Positions 29,947-36,133 of a stretch of DNA of 64,000 nucleotides are shown here, piece by piece (within the stretch, counting starts at the first letter, position 1; every line of letters begins with the position of its first letter). The stretch lies in IMG/VR virus record IMGVR_UViG_3300037137_001341, positions 52,238 through 116,237 of that record; one strand, 5' to 3'. The translations under genes were made by a program, and so were the position numbers. Source of the DNA: a virus. The notes beneath the pieces are model-generated. The model did not search any database, had not been told where the DNA came from, and saw only the letters and a program-made list of their open reading frames with translations.

Positions 29947-30506
29947 CCCGCGATGCCGTCCTTCCCAATCGTGAGCGAGCCGCCGGTCAGGAGCATGTGC
30001 ACCCCCTCGGGGGTGTACACGAACAGAAACGTCTCCCCTGTCTCTGGGTGCTTCGCCGAAGCGAGCATCGCCCGTGAGATTCGGACCTCGTAGAAACCGA
30101 CGTTCTTCGGGAGCACAAGCTCCCCGCCATCGTCCTCTTCGTAGAGGTGCACCTGGACGCCGAGTAGCGGTCCGAGCCGCGTGAAGTGCTTCGGCATGGG
30201 CTCGTCGAACTGCACGACGGGGCCCACGACCTCGATGCGGCTCGACGGGGAGCCCCACTCGCGAAGAAAGCCTGGCGCCGCGTACACGGTGCGTGAACCC
30301 TCTGCCACGTGCTTGTAGTCCTCGTGCTCCGCGAGGTTCTTCTGCCACTTGTTCGAGCGGTACATCTCGGCGCCGCCGACACCGATCTCCTGCATCCGAG
30401 ATGGCCAGGTGAACGGCATCTCGATCTCGCGCTCAGACTCCCGCGCGTAGAACGTCTTGAACGTCTTCAGCGCCTGCGGCTTAGTATCGACGACGCGGAG
30501 GGCCAT
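29943..30506 (-). CDS. Unknown soluble protein, 187 aa
   Basis: MALRVVDTKPQALKTFKTFY, then alpha/beta sequence (GVQVHLYEEDDGGELVLPKN; FLFVYTPEGVHMLLTGGS). No membrane helix, making it an exception in this operon. ATG 30506 chosen because all upstream sequence reads as shadow. A peripheral virion protein is possible. No family recognised. Confidence 0.72.
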   Translation of the reverse strand: MALRVVDTKPQALKTFKTFYARESEREIEMPFTWPSRMQEIGVGGAEMYRSNKWQKNLAEHEDYKHVAEGSRTVYAAPGFLREWGSPSSRIEVVGPVVQFDEPMPKHFTRLGPLLGVQVHLYEEDDGGELVLPKNVGFYEVRISRAMLASAKHPETGETFLFVYTPEGVHMLLTGGSLTIGKDGIAG

Positions 30507-30517
30507 GACGGAGGATT

Positions 30518-30868
30518 CTACCTCTTCTTCGCGACGTACCAGAGAAGCACTGCACCGGCGACTCCAGCGACCACCCAGAGTACTGTTGACGGCGGCGCTC
30601 CGTCGAGCCCGGCGAGCGAGCGCGTGCGGCGCACGAGGCGCGCCTCGTCCACCGGAGCGATGAGGCCGACAGCTACGTCGCCCTCGCCGACGATCTTGGA
30701 GCCCGGCGGGACCGGGCGGCCCGCCTCGATCGAGGGGACGCCGATCTTCGTGGCGGCCTGAAGGACAGGGGACGGGAGATCGTCGTTGATGTTGAAGCTC
30801 CCCGGTGCCTGCAGGTACTCGTACCCGCCGGTGTCCGGCTTCCATCGCGAGTAGATCGTGGTGCTCAC
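30518..30868 (-). CDS. Tail-anchored membrane protein, 116 aa
   Basis: GTG 30868 overlaps the upstream stop (GTGA): VSTTIYSRWKPDTGGYEYL. A beta-type segment (GSKIVGEGDVAVGLIAPVDE) resembles an SAF/antifreeze-like or AFP-like strand pattern only loosely. The membrane helix at about 95-112 ends VAKKR. Family unknown. Confidence 0.72.
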   Translation of the reverse strand: MSTTIYSRWKPDTGGYEYLQAPGSFNINDDLPSPVLQAATKIGVPSIEAGRPVPPGSKIVGEGDVAVGLIAPVDEARLVRRTRSLAGLDGAPPSTVLWVVAGVAGAVLLWYVAKKR

Positions 30869-31770
30869 GCCGCCGCTCCTCGCCGCCGAGACGCGAGCAT
30901 CATGGGGACGACGATGCTCGCCACGTAGAGCCCGAGCCCGATCGCGGCGACCCAAGCGAGCGGCTGCAGCAGGGTCCCCATGAAGCCAAGGAGATCCGGG
31001 TTCCCATTCTTCTGGATGCTCTGCATCGCGGCGACGCAGTTGCGCATGTCATCCGCGGTGCCGGTCTTGCTGAGCTTGTCGCAGTACGCGATGACCTTGT
31101 CGGTGATCGGGGAGCCGATCTGCCAGACGTACACGAGGTAGCAGACCCCGAGGACAAGTACGATGCCGAGCGCCGCGAGCGCCCAACCGCCGAGCACCAG
31201 CTGGATTGCCCCGACACCAGCTGCCGGCGCCTCCGGCGTCGTCTTGAACTGATCAAGGTGCCCGTTCTTTTCCAGGTCCACGAACGTCTGCCACGTCTGC
31301 ACAAGCGAGTTCGCGTGCGCCATGACGTCGCCCGGCGTGACCTTGCCGGCCCGCATCGCGTTCTCCATGACGCCGTCGTAGTGGAGGTACGCGCCGTTCA
31401 TGGACGAGGCCGCGAGCGTCGCGAGCGCGTCCACCGCGAGGGAGCGAGGGAAGTGCACCGACGCCTCCCAGTCGCCAGCCTTCGTCGCCTGCCACACGTC
31501 GGCGCCCGTCTGGTTGATGAGCGCCATCAGCTGCGTCATCGCATGCCGAGCATCGCCCGCCTGGATGGTCCGGTACTTGTCCCGGAACTCCTGGCTGAGC
31601 TTGCCGAGCACGCCGAGGAACTTGGCGCCCTCCTGGAGCATGAGATCCTGGTACGCGCTGTCGAAGCCGTTCTCGTCGATGCCATGACCCTTCGCGATCA
31701 GGCCGTCCCATGGGATCCCGGGCGGCCCCACGAGGTCGTCGTACATCCCGGCGAGCTTCTCGATGAACAT
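30865..31770 (-). CDS. Membrane protein with long helical N-terminal domain, 301 aa
   Basis: Residues 1-170 are predicted helical (LGKLSQEFRDKYRTIQAGDA). Two long membrane segments, about 180-207 (LALxxLGIVLVLGVCYLVYV type) and 265-292 (LAWVAAIGLGLYVASIVVPM), flank a soluble loop with two Cys (YCDK; RNCVA). Ends ASRRRGAAA. Family unknown. Confidence 0.73.
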   Translation of the reverse strand: MFIEKLAGMYDDLVGPPGIPWDGLIAKGHGIDENGFDSAYQDLMLQEGAKFLGVLGKLSQEFRDKYRTIQAGDARHAMTQLMALINQTGADVWQATKAGDWEASVHFPRSLAVDALATLAASSMNGAYLHYDGVMENAMRAGKVTPGDVMAHANSLVQTWQTFVDLEKNGHLDQFKTTPEAPAAGVGAIQLVLGGWALAALGIVLVLGVCYLVYVWQIGSPITDKVIAYCDKLSKTGTADDMRNCVAAMQSIQKNGNPDLLGFMGTLLQPLAWVAAIGLGLYVASIVVPMMLASRRRGAAA

Positions 31771-31776
31771 GTGCGT

Positions 31777-32148
31777 TCAGACCTTTGCTGCGCGTTTTCT
31801 GTCCGTCCGCCAGGCCATGTACGCGAAGATGCTGAAGCCGGCAGCAACCGTGGCCCAGGCCCACTGAGGCACCTGATCGATTGCTGTTCGGAGGTCGCGC
31901 CCGAAGTTGCTCGGCTTCGGACCGCCAGTGAGGTAGGCCGCCCAGCCCTGCGTGAAGAGATCGGGCGGCGAGTAGTACCCGAGGTTCACCAGCGTCGCCG
32001 GGTCCGGGTGCCCGTTCGGATCCATCCCGTACGTCGCGTTCCGCGCCGTCTGCTGGTACGCGAGGATCGCGCCATCCGTTGCGCTATCCCAGTGCCCCGT
32101 TTGAGGGACGCCGAGATTCTGCTGAACCTTCTGGATCGCCGTGGGCAT
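31777..32148 (-). CDS. Peptidoglycan-binding-like, tail-anchored protein, 123 aa
   Basis: Residues 3-58 (IQKVQQNLGVPQTGHWDSAT, then LAYQQTARNATYGMDPNG) fit the peptidoglycan-binding domain 1 pattern: a three-helix bundle with a G-x-W/Y-D-x-A-T turn. A membrane helix at about 96-113 follows, with a basic end (TDRKRAAKV). A membrane-anchored cell-wall-binding protein in a virion operon suggests a role at genome entry. A related segment lies in the LysM protein two genes upstream. Confidence 0.78.
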   Translation of the reverse strand: MPTAIQKVQQNLGVPQTGHWDSATDGAILAYQQTARNATYGMDPNGHPDPATLVNLGYYSPPDLFTQGWAAYLTGGPKPSNFGRDLRTAIDQVPQWAWATVAAGFSIFAYMAWRTDRKRAAKV

Positions 32149-32154
32149 GGACGC

Positions 32155-32553
32155 TCACCTCTTCTTGGAAGCGCGGTAGATGAGGGCTCCACCGACAGCG
32201 ACGGCCGCGATGGCCCCGCCGTAGAGCATCCAGTTCGTGCCGCCGGTGCCGCCGAACATGCCTGCGCTGGTGCCAGGTTTCTTCGTCCCCGTGTCGCCGT
32301 ACACGACCACCTCGGGAAGCGTGATCACGCCGATGCTGTTGCCCGAGAGGCTCCCGTTGCCGACCCCGTTCATGCCGTCCGGGCTGAGCCCCACCTGCTT
32401 CGGCAGAATGGCGCGGAGCCTCGCGTTCAGGAACGAGATGTCCCTGTACTGGTGCTGCCCAGCGTACCCGAGCCCTGCCATCGGAGGACGAGCCTGCTGC
32501 CACTCCGCGTTCAGCAGAGCGTAATCCTCGTAGGCGATTGTTCCGTAGGCCAT
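32155..32553 (-). CDS. Tail-anchored membrane protein, 132 aa
   Basis: MAYGTIAYEDYALLNAEWQQ, AGLGYAG near residue 26, a Gly/Ser-rich middle and a membrane helix at about 108-127 (GGAIAAVAVGGALIYRASKKR end). It lies between the two cell-wall-binding proteins. Family unknown. Confidence 0.74.
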   Translation of the reverse strand: MAYGTIAYEDYALLNAEWQQARPPMAGLGYAGQHQYRDISFLNARLRAILPKQVGLSPDGMNGVGNGSLSGNSIGVITLPEVVVYGDTGTKKPGTSAGMFGGTGGTNWMLYGGAIAAVAVGGALIYRASKKR

Positions 32554-32557
32554 CGGC

Positions 32558-33316
32558 TCACTTCCTCTTCTTCGACATGTACAGGCCGGCACCGACCGCG
32601 GCGACGACGAAACCACCGAGCATCCAGGCCGTGGCGCTGGAGGACTTGCCCGTCGTCGGCCCGACGTGCGGAGCATCGGCGATCTTCGCCGGGAGCACCA
32701 TGTTCGGGCAATCCAGATCGAAGCGGATGCTTGTACATCCAGCCGGCAGCGAGGGGAGCACCGGATGGAAGCTGATGCCAAGCTCATGGAGCTTGAACAT
32801 CGCTCCGCAGGTCGCGCTGTCGTACACACCGGTCTGCGGGATCGCGTTGTAGCCGGCGGCGGTCAGCGCAGTGCTCAGCGCATCCTGCAGATCATCCGCG
32901 ATATTGCTCTTCTGGTTCAACGCGAGGAAGCACGGATCGGCCGCCGGCCCGGCTGGGGGCGAGGTCCCACCACTAGAGGGCGCGACCGGCGCGGCGGTCG
33001 AGTCCGACGGGGCCTGAGAAGGAGCAGGCGCAGCCGCGACCCACGACGCCGGCAACTTCACGACGTCCCCGACCTTCGCGCAGAACCCGTACTGCGTGCA
33101 CTTGTGCGCCGGGTTCGCCGTGGCAAGTTCGGTCCACCGGTTGCCGTTGCCCGTGATCGCCTTCGCGACGGACGTGCCGGTGTCCCCGCTCCTCCAGGTG
33201 TACGTCGGCGCCGATGACAGACCGAGCCCCCCGAAGCCCATGTTCGAGCCGTCGAACAGGCCGCCGCCGTAGCCGCCGCCACCGAAGATGCCTTCTCGCG
33301 TGTGAACCTGGATCAT
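32558..33316 (-). CDS. LysM-domain tail-anchored protein, 252 aa
   Basis: Starts MIQVHTREGIFGGGGYGGG with GGLGLSSAP. Residues about 35-90 (YTWRSGDTGTSVAKAITGNG, then ELATANPAHK and VGDVVKLPASW) form a LysM-type domain, which binds GlcNAc of peptidoglycan. After a Pro/Ser linker, IPQTGVYDSATCGAMFKL matches the peptidoglycan-binding segment of the protein at 31777-32148. A membrane helix at about 228-246 ends SKKRK. ATG 33316 has SD CAGGAG. Probably attaches the virion membrane to the cell wall. Confidence 0.8.
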   Translation of the reverse strand: MIQVHTREGIFGGGGYGGGLFDGSNMGFGGLGLSSAPTYTWRSGDTGTSVAKAITGNGNRWTELATANPAHKCTQYGFCAKVGDVVKLPASWVAAAPAPSQAPSDSTAAPVAPSSGGTSPPAGPAADPCFLALNQKSNIADDLQDALSTALTAAGYNAIPQTGVYDSATCGAMFKLHELGISFHPVLPSLPAGCTSIRFDLDCPNMVLPAKIADAPHVGPTTGKSSSATAWMLGGFVVAAVGAGLYMSKKRK

Positions 33317-33318
33317 TG

Positions 33319-33594
33319 CTATCTCCTGACGAGACAAAAACCGCCGATGACGCCGATTGCACCGAGGAGCCATGGCGTCCACGGCGCGTAGGTCTCCGCA
33401 GTCGCCGCCGCCTGACCGAGTCCGTTGGCAGGGACGAAGCCGCGCCTGAGCATCCCCGGCTGGAGCCCCATCGTGCGCGGCGGGATCATGCCCAGGCCCT
33501 GCGTCGACCAGTTCGACGGAACGTGGATGACGTCACGGAAGATGGCCGCGCCCTCTTCGCGCTCCTGCAGACCCTTTCCATCTCGACGGTACAT
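33319..33594 (-). CDS. Small tail-anchored membrane protein, 91 aa
   Basis: MYRRDGKGLQEREEGAAIFR, two GLG motifs (QGLGMIPP, NGLGQAAA) and a membrane helix at about 70-89 ending CLVRR. Family unknown. Confidence 0.75.
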   Translation of the reverse strand: MYRRDGKGLQEREEGAAIFRDVIHVPSNWSTQGLGMIPPRTMGLQPGMLRRGFVPANGLGQAAATAETYAPWTPWLLGAIGVIGGFCLVRR

Positions 33595-33597
33595 GAC

Positions 33598-33918
33598 CTA
33601 GTAGCTGCCTTTGTAGCCGGAGAAGTGGAGGTACGCATACGTCGCAAGCCCCAGGGCCGCGATGAACAGCACCGTCTTCCCGACGGACGGGCCAGCCGTG
33701 TCGTCCCCAAGCCCTTGCATCCCCGCTTCGAGCCCGAAGTCGTTCGGTCGCTCCGCCCACGGGAGCCCGAACTGCGGGCGCGTGTAGATCGGCCCGTGGA
33801 ACCGCGTCGGGTACGAGTGCAGCATCACGGTGTACGGGTTCGGCACGCCAGGGGGCACCGGACCGTCGTACGTGTTCAGCGACTGGCCTAAACCAGCCAT
33901 GCAGGGAACGCACGCCAT
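33598..33918 (-). CDS. Small tail-anchored membrane protein, 106 aa
   Basis: MACVPCMAGLGQSLNTYDGP with two Cys at the start, a Pro-rich middle, QGLGDD just before the membrane helix at about 82-98, and a short tail YLHFSGYKGSY. Family unknown. Confidence 0.75.
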   Translation of the reverse strand: MACVPCMAGLGQSLNTYDGPVPPGVPNPYTVMLHSYPTRFHGPIYTRPQFGLPWAERPNDFGLEAGMQGLGDDTAGPSVGKTVLFIAALGLATYAYLHFSGYKGSY

Positions 33919-33921
33919 CGT

Positions 33922-34317
33922 TCAGCCCTTCCTCTTGTTCGCGACGATGCCCATGACGCCGAGACCGAGCACCCCGGTGAAGAGCCCGACCGGCACACCG
34001 ATCCAGCCCCACGTGGTCGCATCCTGCCGAGACGGCGCAATCGCCTTGCCCGCCTGGTAGCTCAGCGCGCCTGCGACGCCGAGGATCGCCAGCATCCAGG
34101 CCATGTCCGCGCTCGTCATCTTCGTGTCCACCGGGACGCCAGTCCCTGTGTCAGCCGGGGCATCCCCGAGCCCACGTATCGCAGCCACCACGGGGCTCAG
34201 CGCGAAGAACCGTGACTTGCCGACCGCGCCGGTGCCGGCGGCTGCCTGCGTCATGGCGCCGGCAGGGACGTCCTGCGAGAAGACGTCGAACGTGGGCAAA
34301 ATGCTTTGGCTGTCCAT
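33922..34317 (-). CDS. Membrane protein, two helices, 131 aa
   Basis: An N-terminal soluble part with RGLGDAPAD near residue 49, helices at about 70-87 and 103-125, ends ANKRKG. Preceded by GAGGAGCAC at a good SD distance from ATG 34317. Family unknown. Confidence 0.75.
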   Translation of the reverse strand: MDSQSILPTFDVFSQDVPAGAMTQAAAGTGAVGKSRFFALSPVVAAIRGLGDAPADTGTGVPVDTKMTSADMAWMLAILGVAGALSYQAGKAIAPSRQDATTWGWIGVPVGLFTGVLGLGVMGIVANKRKG

Positions 34318-34324
34318 GTGCTCC

Positions 34325-35020
34325 TCACTTCTTCATCAGGGTCGCGGCCACGATGCCGACCGCGACGCCGACGATGGCGAATCCCGCGAAGATGCCGAAC
34401 TTGGAGCCGGAATCCGTCGCCGGAGCATCGGCACCGAGCCCGTTCACTGGCCACGCCTCCTCGTTCGGGATCCAGGTCCCGCCGGGATCGGGATGCGTGA
34501 CGTTCTGCGGACTCACGCCGGGAGGAAGCTCCCAGAGCAGCTGCCTCTCGCGCACGGTGTCCAGCTGGCTCTGATCGATCGCGACCGCGCCGCCGGGCAC
34601 GTACATGACGGGCTGGCCAGTGGTCGCGTCGATCACCTCCGACGGCTGGTAGTCGATCGAGTTCACCAAGTAACCCGGCATCGAAGCGTGGTCCGCGAAC
34701 ACGCCGTAATCCGGGTGGATGTTCCCCTGCGTGCCGTGCGGATCGAACACGCCATTGCCTTGTACATCGTCCGCTGCTGCGAGCGTGTTTAGCTCGTTCG
34801 CGTAATCCTTGATTCCGATGTCTGCGGTCATGCCGTTGTCTCCCAGGCCCGCGATGTTGCGCCCACGCGCGCCGCGGTACATGTCGTACGAAGGGTTCAT
34901 GCCGCTCGGACGCATGTCCGGCGGCCCGATCTCGTCGATGCTCGGAAGGTCGCCGCCGAACATCGGCTGGCTCGCGTACACCGGGTACGGGGGACGCAGG
35001 GCTCGAAGGACGTTGCTCAT
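34325..35020 (-). CDS. Tail-anchored membrane protein, 231 aa
   Basis: A long soluble part (MSNVLRALRPPYPVYASQPM; GGAVAIDQSQLDTVRERQLL) with AGLGDNG and NGLGADAP motifs, the second just before the membrane helix at about 208-227 ending MKK. ATG 35020 overlaps the peptidase stop (ATGA). Family unknown. Confidence 0.75.
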   Translation of the reverse strand: MSNVLRALRPPYPVYASQPMFGGDLPSIDEIGPPDMRPSGMNPSYDMYRGARGRNIAGLGDNGMTADIGIKDYANELNTLAAADDVQGNGVFDPHGTQGNIHPDYGVFADHASMPGYLVNSIDYQPSEVIDATTGQPVMYVPGGAVAIDQSQLDTVRERQLLWELPPGVSPQNVTHPDPGGTWIPNEEAWPVNGLGADAPATDSGSKFGIFAGFAIVGVAVGIVAATLMKK

Positions 35021-35505
35021 GTGATGCTCCTTGGCGCTCCCGGATCTTCATCGAGGCTCACCGTGTAAAAAGTCGTCACACGATCGAGCATGCCGCGCTC
35101 GTCCGTGCCCCCGACGGGGTCACAAACTACCCATTCCCCGCTTCGCGGTTCCTTCACGCGCGTGAACACGTGGCTGTACTGGCCGGCCTCACCGAAGCCG
35201 ACGACCACGAACTCGGCGACGCGGCCAAGCTGCAACGCCATCGTCGCGATGATCGTCGCCATGTCATCGCAATCACCGATCGCACTTCCGTGCGCGGCTA
35301 CTTCCTCGACGAGCCTCTGTGCGTCCTTCACGAGTTCGGTGTGCAGGGGGTCGTTGACGTAATGAACGCGCTCCGTCACCCAGTACCGCACCGCCAGGAT
35401 CTCGCCGAGGTAGTCCTTCGGCTGCACCTGTCGAACGATCTGCTCGACCATGCTCCGCACGAGCATGCTCTTCTCGCCCCGTTCGCCATGCGTCGCGCTC
35501 ACCAT
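35017..35505 (-). CDS. Transglutaminase-like cysteine peptidase, 162 aa
   Basis: The transglutaminase/papain-type triad is complete: Cys in AIGDCDDMATI, His in GQYSHVFTR, Asp in WVVCDPVGG, with YLGEILAVRYWVTERVHYVN upstream as in phage members of this superfamily. Such proteins cleave peptide bonds or form isopeptide links. It is the first gene after the extended promoter at 35.6 kb, so it is co-expressed with virion membrane proteins. ATG 35505 is used; an in-frame TTG at 35544 would add 13 residues and is also plausible. No good SD for either. Confidence 0.82.
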   Translation of the reverse strand: MVSATHGERGEKSMLVRSMVEQIVRQVQPKDYLGEILAVRYWVTERVHYVNDPLHTELVKDAQRLVEEVAAHGSAIGDCDDMATIIATMALQLGRVAEFVVVGFGEAGQYSHVFTRVKEPRSGEWVVCDPVGGTDERGMLDRVTTFYTVSLDEDPGAPRSIT

Positions 35506-35596
35506 GGCCCGGAGTGTGTCCGGGTGACCATGAAAAGCGCTCAATGAGTGTGGCGGGTTAGCGGAGAGCAAGGGTATCCCGAGCCGGGGGTCGGGA

Positions 35597-35667
35597 GCGC
35601 CCTGCACTCGGAAGCCTACCGGCGCCAGGCTCGTAACTCAAGCGCGGGATATGTCCTGGGGTTTTCC
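35597..35667 (-). promoter_or_regulatory. Extended leftward promoter of the second structural operon
   Basis: TTGAGT (35641-35636), 17 bases, TAGGCT (35618-35613). Twelve bases above the -35 is GGAAAACCCCAGGA read leftward (35667-35654). GCAGGGCGC then TCCCGAC lie at the start of the transcript (35605 downward). The same elements in the same order occur at 23712-23785, so the two structural operons are probably switched on together by one activator or sigma factor. Confidence 0.7.
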
Positions 35668-35679
35668 GGCTACTTCGTC

Positions 35680-35886
35680 TCAGCCCCGCGGCTCCGACAG
35701 CATCCATGCGCGCCCCTCGGCGCGCCGCATCGCGACCACGCGGGCCGTGCCCTTATCGAGCAGCACGCTCGCGATGGCGAGCGCGGCGAAGATGCTGGTC
35801 CCGAGCCACCAAACCTTTCTGTCCTCCTCGCTCGTGTCAGCGCCGATGCCGATGGAGGAGCAGCAGGTTCCGATTTGGCGGTACAT
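35680..35886 (-). CDS. Small membrane protein, 68 aa
   Basis: MYRQIGTCCSSIGIGADTSE, a membrane helix at about 26-43 and a 25-residue tail (MRRAEGRAWMLSEPRG). The SGIGADT-like block is shared with the next gene upstream. Family unknown. Confidence 0.72.
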   Translation of the reverse strand: MYRQIGTCCSSIGIGADTSEEDRKVWWLGTSIFAALAIASVLLDKGTARVVAMRRAEGRAWMLSEPRG

Positions 35887-35889
35887 GAT

Positions 35890-36093
35890 CTACCGGCTCC
35901 CCCGAAGCCCGAGCGGGTCCTTCGCGTCAATGGCGAAGAACGCGACCGCGAGGCCCACGAGGAGGCCGCCTGCGACCCAGCTGGTGCCCGAACCCATCTG
36001 CGCCGTGTCGGCGCCGATCCCAGACATGTGTCTGCGCCCGTGCGGCCTGACCAGTGGCGCGCCGCCGTAGCCACCTGCGACGCTGTGGTACAT
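35890..36093 (-). CDS. Small membrane protein, 67 aa
   Basis: MYHSVAGGYGGAPLVRPHGR, SGIGADT at about residues 24-30 and a membrane helix at about 38-56. The ATG at 36093 lies 7 bases below a TAGCCT -10 box, so it may be read from a nearly leaderless mRNA. Family unknown. Confidence 0.72.
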   Translation of the reverse strand: MYHSVAGGYGGAPLVRPHGRRHMSGIGADTAQMGSGTSWVAGGLLVGLAVAFFAIDAKDPLGLRGSR

Positions 36094-36100
36094 GTCCCAG

Positions 36101-36129
36101 AGGCTACCAGGAGGTCAGGGGCCGGGCAA
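36101..36129 (-). promoter_or_regulatory. Leftward promoter close to the start codon
   Basis: TTGCCC (36129-36124), 17 bases, TAGCCT (36106-36101), then 7 bases to ATG 36093. The -10 fits the TAGNNT form seen at other promoters here. It drives two small membrane proteins ahead of the extended promoter at 35.6 kb. Confidence 0.5.
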
Positions 36130-36133
36130 CCTC

